A stretch of 64,000 nt of DNA, taken from assembly GCA_030830785.1 (NCBI GenBank), contig JAURMI010000010.1, positions 1 to 64,000 of the forward strand, in the 5' to 3' direction. Positions 9,398 to 19,239 of the stretch are shown piece after piece. A program made the translations under genes and the position numbers. Position 1 is the first letter of the stretch, and the number at the start of each line of letters is the position of its first letter. Source of the stretch: Crocinitomicaceae bacterium. Lineage in GTDB: Bacteria; Bacteroidota; Bacteroidia; Flavobacteriales_D; Crocinitomicaceae. The notes under the pieces were generated by a model. It was not told where the DNA came from and searched no databases. It worked only from the letters and a program-made list of their open reading frames with translations.

Positions 9398-12191
9398 GCC
9401 AATTTTTAGCTGCCTTCATTTCTACAACCATGGGCACTTCCATCTCTACTGCGCTTTCCATGGCTTTTTTGACGAGTTGTTGCATGGTTGTTAATTCATC
9501 TTGGTGCACATCAAAAACCAATTCGTCATGAACTTGTAATATCATTTTAGATTTCAGTTGTTCTTGACTCATAGCTTTATGAACGGCAACCATGGCCAAT
9601 TTAATGATGTCGGCTGCGGAGCCCTGAATTGGAGCGTTGATTGCATTGCGCTCAGCAAAACCTCGAACAACAGCATTGGCTGAATGTATATCTGGTAAAT
9701 ACCTGCGGCGTTTTAAAATGGTTTCCACATAGCCTGTTTCTCTAGCTTGTGCAATAACGTTATTCATATATGACTTAATTGTGCTGTATTGATCAAAATA
9801 GGCGTCAATAATATTCTTGGCTTCTGTCCTCGAAATACGTAAGTTTTGTGCCAAACCAAAAGCAGATTGTCCATATATTATTCCAAAATTAACCGCTTTA
9901 GCTGCGCTTCTCTGTTCTCTTGTTACCTCACTTATTGCTGTGTGGAAAACTTTGGCGGCAGTTGCCGCATGAATATCATGGCCGCTTTTAAATGCAGCAA
10001 TCATATTTTCGTCTTTGGCCAATGCAGCTATGATGCGCAACTCAATTTGCGAATAGTCGACGGCCATTAATAGATAATCAGCGCTTCGTGGAACAAAAGC
10101 ACGCCTGATTTCGCGGCCTTTAGCCGAGCGCACTGGAATATTTTGCAAATTAGGGTTGTTGGAGCTCAAACGGCCGGTAGCCGTTATTGTTTGCATGAAA
10201 TTACTATGAATGCGCTTGTCTACAGGATCACAAAGTGTAGGTAATGGGTCTACGTATGTGCTTTTGAGTTTGCGCAGCTGTCGGTATTCTAAAATATTGC
10301 CTATGATTGGGTGGTCATGTTCATGTTTTTGAAGAACGTCTTCTGATGTTGCGTATTGCCCTGTTTTTGTCTTTTTTGCTTTACTTGAAATTTGTAGTTT
10401 TTCAAATAAAATTTCACCTAACTGTTTTGGTGAGTCAATGTTGAAATCTTGTCCGGCAAGGGTTTTAATTTCTTTGTCCAAAAAAATAAGTTTTTCATCT
10501 AACTCTATTGAATATTGGTTTAGCGCAGCTGCATCAATGGCTATGCCTTCTTGCTCAATATCTTTTAATACACTTACAAGTGGCATTTCAACATCATAAA
10601 ACAGCGTGTTGAGGTGCGGCTTCTGTATTTCGGGTGAAAACACCTGTTTAAGCTGAAATGTAATGTCTGCGTCTTCACATGCATAATCCTTAATTTGATC
10701 AGCAAAAAGGTCTGCCATATTTGCTTGGTTTTTACCCTTTTTTCCGATGAGCTCTTCTATTGCTATTGGTTGATAGTTTAAATAATAATTTGCGAGAAAA
10801 TCCATTCCTTGTTTGGCTTCTGGATTAATTAAATATTGCGCAATCATCGTGTCAAATAAAGGGCCTTTTAACCTGACTTCATACCTATTCAATACCTTTA
10901 AATCGAATTTAATGTTGTGTGCGATTTTTTCAATTGAATCGCTTTCGAACACTTCAATAAATTCATGTAAAATCTCTTTTGTCTTTTGAAAATCTGGCGG
11001 AACAGGTATATAAAAAGCCTCCTTTGGTTTATAAGAGAATGAAAATCCTACTAGATCGGCGTGTAGTGCATCAATTGAATTTGTTTCAGTATCAAAACAA
11101 ACTTCACGTTGATTTAAAAGCAGCTCGAGTAATTCTTTTCGCTCTTCGGGGTTTGAAACGAGGTGATAGCTTGGTTTTTCTGTGGCTATTGTCTTATAGC
11201 TTGCAGTAATGATTGGTTCTTGTGGCTCAAGCATACTTTGAGCACCAAACAAATCAAGTTGGTCTTGACCCTGCGCCTTAATTGGTTTGGGGGCTGGGGC
11301 CTCTTCTCCCAGAATTCGTTTAGATAATGTTCTAAACTCAAGCTCAGTAAAAATCGTGCTAATTGCCTCTGGATTTACATCGCTCACCTCCAAATCTTTT
11401 TCGTTAAATTCAACCGGTACATTTCTAATAATTGTAGCCAGTGATTTTGACATTAACCCTTGGTCCTTGAAATTTTCAACGTTTTCTTTTTGTTTGCCTT
11501 TTAATTCGTGGCTGTGTTCAAATAAGGCCTCCATAGAACCATATTTTGCCACCAAAATTTTAGCTGTTTTTTCTCCAATACCGGGAATACCAGGAATATT
11601 ATCTGATGCGTCACCCCAAAGCCCCAAAATATCAATAACTTGAATTGGGTTTTGTATTTCAAATTTTTCACAAACTTCTTTAACCCCTAATATTTCTGGT
11701 GGGTTGCCACCTCGGCCCGGTTTATAAATAAAGGTATTAGGACTTACTAATTGGGCATAATCTTTATCTGGAGTCATCATGTAGGTAACAAAACCTTGTT
11801 GTTCTGCAATACCCGCAACAGTTCCAATGACATCGTCTGCTTCAAAACCCGCTACCTCTAAAATTGGGATGTTAAAGGCGCTGATGATTTGCTTAATAGG
11901 CCAAATCATTGAGCGAATGTCTTCTGGCATCTCCTCGCGTTGTGCTTTATAATCTTCAAATTCTTCTTGGCGCTGAGTCGATCCTCCGGGTGGGTCAAAA
12001 ACTACGGCTATATGTGAGGGTTGTTCTGTTTTTAGCACATCTATTAGCACATTGGTAAAACCAAAGGCGGCCGATGTGTTCACTCCTTTTGAGCTCACGC
12101 GCGGGTTTTTTGCAAAGGCAAAATAAGCACGGTAAATGAGCGCGTAAGCATCTAATAAAAACAGTTTTTTAGGGGTTTGCAAAGATCGCAT
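9384..12191 (-). CDS. polA: DNA polymerase I
   Basis: This 935-residue repair and Okazaki-fragment polymerase has all three domains. The 5'-3' exonuclease spans about 1-300 (start DAYALIYRAYF). The 3'-5' proofreading exonuclease spans about 345-535 with its metal motifs intact: DTE in CFDTETNS, NIKFD, and YACEDAD. The polymerase domain spans about 560-935 with motif A DYSQIELRI, motif B RSAAKAVNFGIIYG and motif C VHDELVF. It is therefore predicted to proofread, unlike Taq-type enzymes. Its ATG overlaps the stop of the upstream lipoprotein gene by one base (TAATG), pointing to translational coupling. It is the third gene of the M20 dipeptidase / lipoprotein / polA run. Confidence 0.97.
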   Translation of the reverse strand: MRSLQTPKKLFLLDAYALIYRAYFAFAKNPRVSSKGVNTSAAFGFTNVLIDVLKTEQPSHIAVVFDPPGGSTQRQEEFEDYKAQREEMPEDIRSMIWPIKQIISAFNIPILEVAGFEADDVIGTVAGIAEQQGFVTYMMTPDKDYAQLVSPNTFIYKPGRGGNPPEILGVKEVCEKFEIQNPIQVIDILGLWGDASDNIPGIPGIGEKTAKILVAKYGSMEALFEHSHELKGKQKENVENFKDQGLMSKSLATIIRNVPVEFNEKDLEVSDVNPEAISTIFTELEFRTLSKRILGEEAPAPKPIKAQGQDQLDLFGAQSMLEPQEPIITASYKTIATEKPSYHLVSNPEERKELLELLLNQREVCFDTETNSIDALHADLVGFSFSYKPKEAFYIPVPPDFQKTKEILHEFIEVFESDSIEKIAHNIKFDLKVLNRYEVRLKGPLFDTMIAQYLINPEAKQGMDFLANYYLNYQPIAIEELIGKKGKNQANMADLFADQIKDYACEDADITFQLKQVFSPEIQKPHLNTLFYDVEMPLVSVLKDIEQEGIAIDAAALNQYSIELDEKLIFLDKEIKTLAGQDFNIDSPKQLGEILFEKLQISSKAKKTKTGQYATSEDVLQKHEHDHPIIGNILEYRQLRKLKSTYVDPLPTLCDPVDKRIHSNFMQTITATGRLSSNNPNLQNIPVRSAKGREIRRAFVPRSADYLLMAVDYSQIELRIIAALAKDENMIAAFKSGHDIHAATAAKVFHTAISEVTREQRSAAKAVNFGIIYGQSAFGLAQNLRISRTEAKNIIDAYFDQYSTIKSYMNNVIAQARETGYVETILKRRRYLPDIHSANAVVRGFAERNAINAPIQGSAADIIKLAMVAVHKAMSQEQLKSKMILQVHDELVFDVHQDELTTMQQLVKKAMESAVEMEVPMVVEMKAAKNWLEAH

Positions 12192-12661
12192 TAGAAGGAA
12201 GGAAAATACGGTTGGAATTGAGTTGTTTCCACTTGGCTTTCTTTAGAAAACGGAATGGCTTTATAAATGAACATTGTGCCCAGCTTTGGATAACCAGTTA
12301 TCTTAAAACTTACAACGGGTTTTTTTGTTGCTTTATATGCGGTTGTCACAAAGCCAGGCTCTGGAATGATTCGTATGGGGAAGTTGAGGCTGTTCTCTTT
12401 GTGGGCTTTTAATTTAATAAGGCTGTCTAGGTAAATGTTTCCGATTTTTTGGTCATCAATAAACAATTCATATGCACTCGGGGCTAGTTTAATAGGCAGC
12501 CAAAGTTTATTTTGAACCCGAAATCCCACCTTTAATTTTATGAGTTGGCCGCTGAATAATTCAATTTGTGAACCTTCGTAGCTTATGATTTCTATTGGTT
12601 CTTCTAGCGTCTTACAGGCAACCAGGGTAAATATTAATGAAAGATAAAATATGTGTTTCAT
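12191..12661 (-). CDS. LEA type 2-like lipoprotein
   Basis: This 156-residue protein has a lipoprotein signal (lipobox LVAC, lipidated Cys16). The mature part alternates beta-prone segments, such as VGFRVQNKLWLPIKLAPSAY and a later FPIRI strand. This resembles the water-stress/LEA14 fold common in Bacteroidota lipoproteins of this size. It is probably a periplasm-facing or outer-membrane-anchored protein of unknown function. It overlaps the dipeptidase stop by four bases (ATGA) upstream and the polA start by one base downstream, so the three genes are tightly coupled. Lipoprotein status is clear; the LEA assignment rests on general pattern only. Confidence 0.8.
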   Translation of the reverse strand: MKHIFYLSLIFTLVACKTLEEPIEIISYEGSQIELFSGQLIKLKVGFRVQNKLWLPIKLAPSAYELFIDDQKIGNIYLDSLIKLKAHKENSLNFPIRIIPEPGFVTTAYKATKKPVVSFKITGYPKLGTMFIYKAIPFSKESQVETTQFQPYFPSF

Positions 12662-14046
12662 TTGTGGGCCTGACTAAAATATTTAAAGAAAAATGGAATT
12701 GTTTCAATTCCTTTATAAAAGTTAAACACACCAAAATGCTCATTTGGACTATGAATTGCGTCGCTATCTAGACCAAAACCCATTAGAATTGTTTTTAATC
12801 CTAATTCTTTTTCAAACATGGCTATTATTGGGATACTTCCTCCACTTCTAACAGGAATGGGTTTTTTTCCAAAAGTGTATTCATATGCTTGGCTTGCGGC
12901 CGAATATGCCATAGAATCTGTAGGTGTAACAACGGGCTGTCCTCCGTGATGTGGGGTTACTTTAACACGAACACTTTTTGGTGCAATTTGCTCAAAATGA
13001 TTTATAAATAAGCGTGTGATTTCTTCGGGGTCTTGATCTGGCACCAAGCGCATTGAAATTTTTGCATACGCCTTGGAAGCTATGACCGTTTTAGCTCCAG
13101 CGCCCGTATAACCACCCCATATTCCATTCACATCAAGTGTTGGTCGTATTGATCCTCTTTCCATTGTAGAGTAACCTTCTTCACCCTGGGTAGTTGTTAT
13201 TTCTAGTGCTTCACAATAAGCGCTCTCAGAAAATGGAGCCTTTGCCATTTCTCTTCTATCTTCATCTGAAAGAGCAACAACTTTGTCATAAAAACCAGGA
13301 ATTGTAATTCGCATTTGCTCATCGTGGAGGCTAGCAATCATATGGGTTAAGACATTAATTGGGTTGGCAACACAACCCCCATATAAACCTGAGTGTAAAT
13401 CTCTATTGGGCCCAGTAAGTTCTACCTCAACATAGCTTAAACCCCTAAGCCCTGTTGTTATTGAGGGGGTATCATTGGCAAGCATGCCTGTATCGGAAAC
13501 CAATATGATGTCTGCCTTAAGTTTTTCTTTGTTATTGGCAACGAACAAGCTTAAATTAGGGCTTCCCACCTCTTCTTCTCCCTCGATCATTAATTTCACA
13601 TTACATGGTAATTCCTGGGTTTGAAGCATTGCTTCAACTGCTTTAACATGCATGAAAAACTGACCCTTGTCGTCACATGAGCCGCGGGCAAAAATTGCGC
13701 CTTCAGGATGAATTGAAGTTTTCTTTACAATTGGTTCAAAAGCTGGAGAATTCCATAATTCCAGCGGGTCCGCTGGTTGAACATCGTAATGGCCATAGAC
13801 CAAAACTGTGGGGAGTTTAGTGTCAATTATTTTTTGAGCAAATACTATTGGGTGTCCATTTGTGGCTATTACTTCTACACCATCCAATCCTATTTGACTT
13901 AAATGGTCGGCAAGATGGTTGGCACAAAACTGCACATCATTTTTAAAGTTTGGGTCAGCAGAGACAGACGGTATGCGCAACAATTCGAATAGCTCTTCTA
14001 AAAATCTATTCTTATTTTTTCCTATAAAATTGATTGTTTTTTCCAT
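12658..14046 (-). CDS. M20 family dipeptidase / metallo-hydrolase
   Basis: This 462-residue cytosolic zinc peptidase resembles PepV and carnosine-dipeptidase-type enzymes. Metal-site motifs are visible: VYGHYDVQP with the first His and Asp, GSCDDKG with the bridging Asp, and EGEEEVGSPN with the catalytic Glu pair. A lid (dimerisation) domain follows, around GLRGLSYVEVELTGPNRDLHSG. It probably releases amino acids from dipeptides. I place the start at the ATG at 14046; a TTG six codons upstream would add an unconserved leader. It is first in the run with the LEA-like lipoprotein and polA, overlapping the lipoprotein start by four bases. Confidence 0.92.
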   Translation of the reverse strand: MEKTINFIGKNKNRFLEELFELLRIPSVSADPNFKNDVQFCANHLADHLSQIGLDGVEVIATNGHPIVFAQKIIDTKLPTVLVYGHYDVQPADPLELWNSPAFEPIVKKTSIHPEGAIFARGSCDDKGQFFMHVKAVEAMLQTQELPCNVKLMIEGEEEVGSPNLSLFVANNKEKLKADIILVSDTGMLANDTPSITTGLRGLSYVEVELTGPNRDLHSGLYGGCVANPINVLTHMIASLHDEQMRITIPGFYDKVVALSDEDRREMAKAPFSESAYCEALEITTTQGEEGYSTMERGSIRPTLDVNGIWGGYTGAGAKTVIASKAYAKISMRLVPDQDPEEITRLFINHFEQIAPKSVRVKVTPHHGGQPVVTPTDSMAYSAASQAYEYTFGKKPIPVRSGGSIPIIAMFEKELGLKTILMGFGLDSDAIHSPNEHFGVFNFYKGIETIPFFFKYFSQAHK

Positions 14047-14165
14047 AATAAATCGATGATTCAAAGTTGCGAAAAATCATGGTTTTTATTGTCTAGAAAA
14101 ACATATAAATTTTATAATGCAACTTTTTTAGCTAATTTAACGTCCAAACGACAACACTAGAAATT

Positions 14166-16502
14166 ATGAAACAACTACTACTTTTCGTTTTTACATGCTC
14201 ATTTTTTGGGGTGTTTGCACAACCTATTGCTGTGTCTACAACCCAAACCCCCCAACAATTAGTTGAGAATGTTTTATTGGGTTTTGGTGTGACGGCTTTG
14301 AATGTTACAATTAATGGGGATCCAACATTAGCCAACACCCCTCAAAGCAACATGGGTTATTTTACCAACACTAACACATTGTTTCCAATAGGCAATGGTT
14401 TAATATTGACAACGGGAAATGCCATTGGTGCTCCAGGGCCGAATAATCAAAGTGGCGCAACAAATAACAGTCCTGCAACAACAAATGTTTCCTTTGACCC
14501 ACACCTAAACGATATCGCAAACGCAGGGGTAACCAATGGAATTGTTTTAGAATTCGACTTTATTCCTTCCGGAGACACCTTGGTTTTTAATTATATGTTT
14601 GGCTCTGATGAATACCCCGAGTGGTCCCCCTCATCATTTAATGATGCTTTCGGTTTATTTTTGTGGGGGCCTGGTGTTTCTGGCCCTTACGTATTGGCGG
14701 GCTATCCAAACGGTGGGGCTAATCTTGCTACAATTCCAGGAGGAACACCGGTTACCATTAACAATGTAGGGCCTTCATCTAACACGGCGTATTATGTTGA
14801 TAATGTAAATGGTGTTACTTATGGCGACGCCCTTCAATATGACGGAACCACAGTTTTGTTAACTGCCTCGTCTAGCGTACAATGCAACCAGCTTTACCAC
14901 ATTAAATTAGCCATTTCAAATGTAGGCGACCAGTCTTTAGATTCCGGTGTTTTTTTGGAGGCGGGTTCATTTAGCTCAGCCGCTGTTGATGTTGCTGTTG
15001 CAACCGTTTCAGGTGACACCACCATTATTGAGGGCTGTACATATGCGGATTTTATATTTACTAGGCCTCCTGGGCAAGTAGATGATACGCTTATTATAAA
15101 CTATACTATTGGAGGTGTGGCCCAAGAAGGTATTGATTACAACACTTTACCAAACCCAATTATGTTTTTACCAGGTGAAGACACTGTTATTGTTACTCTT
15201 AACCCTCTTCAAGATGGTATTAATGAGGGGTTTGAATCTGTTATAATTACTGTTGAACTTATTAACCCTTGTGGTGATACGATAATCTCCTCGGGTACTA
15301 TCTACATAGGAGAGGGCCCAATCATTAATATTACAGGTAATGACCCCACTGTTTATTGTGCAACAGACAGTATTTGGCTTACTGCAAGCGCCTCTGGTGG
15401 ATACGCCCCCTACTCCTATCAATGGGAAAATTTAGCCGGGGCCAGCCTCGGGACAAATGACTCAATTTCAATTGGAATAAATCAAAACGGCACGATGTAC
15501 TATTTGGTGACGGCTACCGACAATTGCAACTTCACACAAACCGACACGGTAACCTTAACAATGAACCAGATGTTGGCCATAGACACCATTTTCGTTGGTC
15601 CTTCTACTTGTGTTCCAACAGGCTTTGTTTCTGTTCAAGCAAGTGGCATTCAGGGTGTTCCTCAGTACACGTGGACAGGGCCGGGGCCAAATGGCTTTAT
15701 TGATGCTTCCGTATGGCAAAACCTTCCTTCTGGTTGGTATTATATTACTGTTGAAGATGATGTTTGTTTGGTATCGGATAGCGCTTTTGTAGATTTACTA
15801 GACCCACCTGTTGCAGAACTTAGTGCTAGCCCCACTTCAGGTTGCGCGCCTTTGTCTGTGTCCTTTACAAATACGAGCCAAAATGCTATAACGTATAGTT
15901 GGGATTTTGGTGATGGCCAAACAGCAAGCAGCAATGATTTAAGCCCTCAAAACCATGTTTTTGATGTTCCTTTTGGTACGTATACCGTGGTTTTAACTGC
16001 TAACCAGGGGCCACAATGTACAGATGTTGCATCTGTTCTTATTGTCGTGGATGTTTGTGGATGTACTGACCCATTGGCTACCAACTATAATCCGAACGCC
16101 AATGTTGATGATGGTTCATGTGTCTTTCCTACGGGATGTACAGACCCATTGGCATTGAATTACGATCCTAACGCACTTATTGATGACGGTGGTTGTGAAT
16201 ATGCTCGGCCTGAGGTTTTTGCTCCTAATGTTTTTAGCCCTAACATGGATGACCTCAATGAATTATTCTATCTCGACACTAAAAACGTAATAGAGCTACA
16301 ACTTTTAATATTGAATCGCTGGGGCAATGTTTTATTAGACGCTACTTCGGTTGATTTGGCAAACAACAACCCTTCCTGGGATGGAAAAATAAATGGAGAA
16401 TTGGCCTCAGAGGGGGTTTATTTTTATAAGTACATTGCCAAAGGGTTAAATAATCAGGAGATTACCGGCCATGGTTATCTACACTTGGTAAATAAAAATT
16501 AA
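14166..16502 (+). CDS. Secreted adhesin-like protein with choice-of-anchor L, PKD and gliding-motility (T9SS type B) C-terminal domains
   Basis: This 778-residue surface protein has a signal peptide at 1-18 ending in FAQ. A choice-of-anchor L domain follows (about 22-265; NMGYFTNTNTLFPIGNGLIL, FDFIPSGDTLVFNYMFGSDEYP). Next come a Calx-beta-like segment (about 275-385), an Ig-like stretch (about 390-545), a PKD domain (about 557-627; WDFGDGQTASS) and two short cysteine repeats of the form GCTDPLAxNYxPNA...DDGxC (about 631-680). The C terminus (about 683-778; PNVFSPNMDDLNELF) is the gliding-motility-associated CHU_C domain, the type B signal for T9SS export. It probably acts in adhesion or gliding. 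It is single, with no SprF-like partner gene adjacent. Confidence 0.9.
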   Translation: MKQLLLFVFTCSFFGVFAQPIAVSTTQTPQQLVENVLLGFGVTALNVTINGDPTLANTPQSNMGYFTNTNTLFPIGNGLILTTGNAIGAPGPNNQSGATNNSPATTNVSFDPHLNDIANAGVTNGIVLEFDFIPSGDTLVFNYMFGSDEYPEWSPSSFNDAFGLFLWGPGVSGPYVLAGYPNGGANLATIPGGTPVTINNVGPSSNTAYYVDNVNGVTYGDALQYDGTTVLLTASSSVQCNQLYHIKLAISNVGDQSLDSGVFLEAGSFSSAAVDVAVATVSGDTTIIEGCTYADFIFTRPPGQVDDTLIINYTIGGVAQEGIDYNTLPNPIMFLPGEDTVIVTLNPLQDGINEGFESVIITVELINPCGDTIISSGTIYIGEGPIINITGNDPTVYCATDSIWLTASASGGYAPYSYQWENLAGASLGTNDSISIGINQNGTMYYLVTATDNCNFTQTDTVTLTMNQMLAIDTIFVGPSTCVPTGFVSVQASGIQGVPQYTWTGPGPNGFIDASVWQNLPSGWYYITVEDDVCLVSDSAFVDLLDPPVAELSASPTSGCAPLSVSFTNTSQNAITYSWDFGDGQTASSNDLSPQNHVFDVPFGTYTVVLTANQGPQCTDVASVLIVVDVCGCTDPLATNYNPNANVDDGSCVFPTGCTDPLALNYDPNALIDDGGCEYARPEVFAPNVFSPNMDDLNELFYLDTKNVIELQLLILNRWGNVLLDATSVDLANNNPSWDGKINGELASEGVYFYKYIAKGLNNQEITGHGYLHLVNKN

Positions 16503-16518
16503 GGGTGACTTATTCGAT

Positions 16519-18210
16519 TTGAGGAAAGACAAGCTGCTGCGTCCTTTATTGTTTTTGTTGTTTGCCGCATCGTTGTTGGGTTGGGTGATTTTTGTCCAAC
16601 TTCCCAGGGATCCTGTCGGTGATGTACAATATGGTGGTGTGCTTCGTATTTCAATCAAAGGGGCGGCGCCACAACTCAATCCTTTGGTAGAAAACACGAT
16701 TACTCATCACCGCATACAGCAACTTGTCTTTGAACCCCTTATAAAAATGTCAGACAATGGTCAGACTTGGCATCATTATTTAAGTAAAAACATTGTTCTT
16801 AAAAATAATGGTGCGTCTGTTTATATAGAATTAAAAAGAAACATTCGTTTTGCACCAAATCCGTGTTTTAAGTTTACTACCGACGAACTTCATGCTTCAG
16901 ATGTGGCTTTCAGTCTTTCTTTAGCCTGCTCAAACCACCCTAAAGTTTTAAAAAACCCATATTTAGCCAATTTAATTGTTGGAGGAAAAGAATATTTCTC
17001 AAAAAAAATAAGCCCGCTTAATGAAAATGTGAGCGGTATTCAAGTTTTAGACAATTACAGGCTCAAGATATCTTTAACGGACAATTACAATCATTTTCTG
17101 AAAATGTTGAGCGGCCCATCATTTGGTATTATGAGTAAAGCGGCGGCAATCTTTTATGGTGATGACTTTTTTAATTCGCCTGTAGGAACCGGGGCTTTTC
17201 AACTAGAATCAAATTCAAATCAAAGGGCCCTTTTTATTTCCAACCCAAACTATTGGCGCAAAGACAAATTCGGAAACAAACTTCCCTATTTAAAAAAGGT
17301 TGTTGTTTCATATAATGTTTCTGGAAAGAAAGCAAACAGCTTGTTTTTACAAAATCAACTTGATCTCTTATTTGACCTTCCAGTAGACGATCTTCAAAAT
17401 GCTTTTGGAACGCTAAAGGATGCTAAATCTGGCCGAAACCCATTGCATGAAATCTATTTGAAAGAGGCGGCAAAAGTACACTTCATACAGTTTAATTGTA
17501 CGCGGCCACCCTTTGATAATCCTAATTTGAGAAGGGCCTTTGCTTTGGCCATTGACACTCGGGCTATTTGCGATGAGGTTTTGCGTGGAGATGGCTCGCC
17601 TCTTTTTAAGAATTTTATTCCTTCTTCAAAAAAAGAAATGGAGGGCCCTAATGCTTCTAAGGACACAACAATGGAAGCGCGCATAAAAGAGGCTAAAAAC
17701 CTGCTTTTGTTAGCAGGTTATGATGAAACTAAGCCCCTTCCTTCAATCACTTTCTTCATTGACGCAACAAAAGAATCAATAGCATATCGCTGGGCAAAAG
17801 CAATCAAGGAAATGTTAACACAAAACCTTGGGGTTTCTATAGTCCTCAGCGAAAAAACACATAACAACAATCAAAATTTTGCTATTTGGCGTAACGGTTG
17901 GATTGGAGACTATTGGGGCGCAGAGTCTTATTTGCGCTTGTTTTACAGCCCCGCACAACAGCCTTTGTTTTTTAAAAACAAAAACGTGGATGAACTATAT
18001 AAAACATCCATTTTAGCGCGAGGGGCTAAACAAAAACAAGCGGCAGAAAACCTATGTGAAAAAGAAATTTTAAAACAACAAGCCTTAATACCCATCTATA
18101 GCGAGGGTTTTGTTGTTGTGAATCAACTCCGTTTACGCGGACTAAAACTTAATGAGTCTGGGCTGTTGGATTACGCAACGCTTTTCATTAAAAACATAGC
18201 GCCTAATTAA
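16519..18210 (+). CDS. Peptide/nickel-type ABC transporter substrate-binding protein (SBP_bac_5)
   Basis: This 563-residue extracytoplasmic solute-binding protein is of the OppA/DppA class. An N-terminal hydrophobic segment (about 8-27) acts as a signal or anchor; there is no lipobox cysteine. The family fold is visible from YGGVLRISIKGAAPQLNPL through PNLRRAFALAIDTRAICDEV to GWIGDYWGAESYLRLFY. It probably captures oligopeptides for a Dpp/Opp permease, but no permease or ATPase gene is adjacent. The start is TTG at 16519; no ATG or GTG lies upstream in frame after the previous gene, so this is the best choice though unusual. Its end overlaps the convergent tryptophan dioxygenase gene by 8 bases. 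Confidence 0.87.
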   Translation: MRKDKLLRPLLFLLFAASLLGWVIFVQLPRDPVGDVQYGGVLRISIKGAAPQLNPLVENTITHHRIQQLVFEPLIKMSDNGQTWHHYLSKNIVLKNNGASVYIELKRNIRFAPNPCFKFTTDELHASDVAFSLSLACSNHPKVLKNPYLANLIVGGKEYFSKKISPLNENVSGIQVLDNYRLKISLTDNYNHFLKMLSGPSFGIMSKAAAIFYGDDFFNSPVGTGAFQLESNSNQRALFISNPNYWRKDKFGNKLPYLKKVVVSYNVSGKKANSLFLQNQLDLLFDLPVDDLQNAFGTLKDAKSGRNPLHEIYLKEAAKVHFIQFNCTRPPFDNPNLRRAFALAIDTRAICDEVLRGDGSPLFKNFIPSSKKEMEGPNASKDTTMEARIKEAKNLLLLAGYDETKPLPSITFFIDATKESIAYRWAKAIKEMLTQNLGVSIVLSEKTHNNNQNFAIWRNGWIGDYWGAESYLRLFYSPAQQPLFFKNKNVDELYKTSILARGAKQKQAAENLCEKEILKQQALIPIYSEGFVVVNQLRLRGLKLNESGLLDYATLFIKNIAPN

Positions 18211-19153
18211 GCGCGGTTTCTATCCAAGCCTTTCCCCAATTTTCTTGCTCTTCTTCTGACCATAGTGTTGGGTAAAAAATGCGTTTTTGAAATCGTGGGG
18301 GCAAATACTTTTGCCAGTTAGTTCCTCCTGTTGCGGCAATATCTTTGTCTTGCCTAGCTAAATAGCGAACTGCGGATTTATAATGGGCTAGAGGCCAATT
18401 AATATTTACATTGATGTCATTTTGCTTTAACGCCTCAATTATCTGGGGGTCTTTTTGCTCTTGCTTTGAGAGACGCATATAAACCTGCCAAAGATTTTTA
18501 TCGCGACAATATTCGCCGCGTGTAATAAATGTGTTGCGGTATTTTTCTTCAAATTGAATTAAAGTCAAGGTCTTTTTTCCTGTTTTCTCTTCTGTGGCAC
18601 CTTCCTTCCAATATATGTGCTCAAATAAGTCGGAAATATTGTTGTTGTTCTTTAAACTTTTTCGCTGTTTTTTGGATACTAAGTTGATAAAGTCTGTACT
18701 AAATATCTCTATTTCACGGTATTGTGCAGACTGAAACCCTGATGCTGGCAATAAAGACATTCTAAATTTTAAAAATTCTTCGCGGTCCATGCCCAAAACC
18801 ATTATTTCAAAGCTATTAATCAATGCTGAAAAATAGCGGTTGATCCTCCCAACTCTTTCAATAAAAAAATTTTTACTGGGTTTTTTTTTCGCGCCAAGGG
18901 CTTCAAATTCTCTGAGGGCCAATTTAAAATACAGTTCTGTAATTTGATGGTATACAATAAAAACCACCTCGTCTGAAAAAGGGGTTTTGGGTTTTTGTAA
19001 ATTTAGCAGTGTGTCTAACTGGATGTAATCCCAATATGTGGTTACATCGGCATACAGAAGCCCCTCTAAATAGGCGTTAAAATCTTCGCCTAAAGCATCA
19101 TATTTTTTTTGAAGTAATTTTAATTTTTCTAAAAGCTCTGGGTTAACTTCCAT
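18203..19153 (-). CDS. Tryptophan 2,3-dioxygenase family protein
   Basis: This 316-residue heme enzyme opens the indole ring of tryptophan to N-formylkynurenine. Family marks are YWDYIQLDTLLNLQ, the distal-pocket His69 in FIVYHQITELYF, PASGFQSAQYREIE, and a C-terminal ATGGTNW with His257 in WPLAHYKSAVRYL as probable heme ligand. The C-terminal part departs from textbook TDO (the usual segment with two histidines before the glycine-rich loop is not seen), which is common for the Bacteroidota branch. No kynureninase, formamidase or kynurenine monooxygenase gene is near. It converges on the peptide-binding-protein gene with an 8-base overlap and diverges from the bestrophin gene. Confidence 0.88.
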   Translation of the reverse strand: MEVNPELLEKLKLLQKKYDALGEDFNAYLEGLLYADVTTYWDYIQLDTLLNLQKPKTPFSDEVVFIVYHQITELYFKLALREFEALGAKKKPSKNFFIERVGRINRYFSALINSFEIMVLGMDREEFLKFRMSLLPASGFQSAQYREIEIFSTDFINLVSKKQRKSLKNNNNISDLFEHIYWKEGATEEKTGKKTLTLIQFEEKYRNTFITRGEYCRDKNLWQVYMRLSKQEQKDPQIIEALKQNDINVNINWPLAHYKSAVRYLARQDKDIAATGGTNWQKYLPPRFQKRIFYPTLWSEEEQENWGKAWIETALN

Positions 19154-19213
19154 GTGAGATTGACTAAGTATCGTGGTTCGAAATTAAACAATTTTTAAGA
19201 GTTAAAACTATTT

Positions 19214-19221
19214 TAACTTTG
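19214..19221 (+). promoter_or_regulatory. -7 promoter element of the bestrophin gene
   Basis: TAACTTTG matches TAnnTTTG exactly and ends 18 bases before the ATG at 19240. The alternative TTG start at 19219 would lie inside this element, which argues for the ATG. Confidence 0.5.
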
Positions 19222-19239
19222 TTGTTGTTTAAGAGCGGT

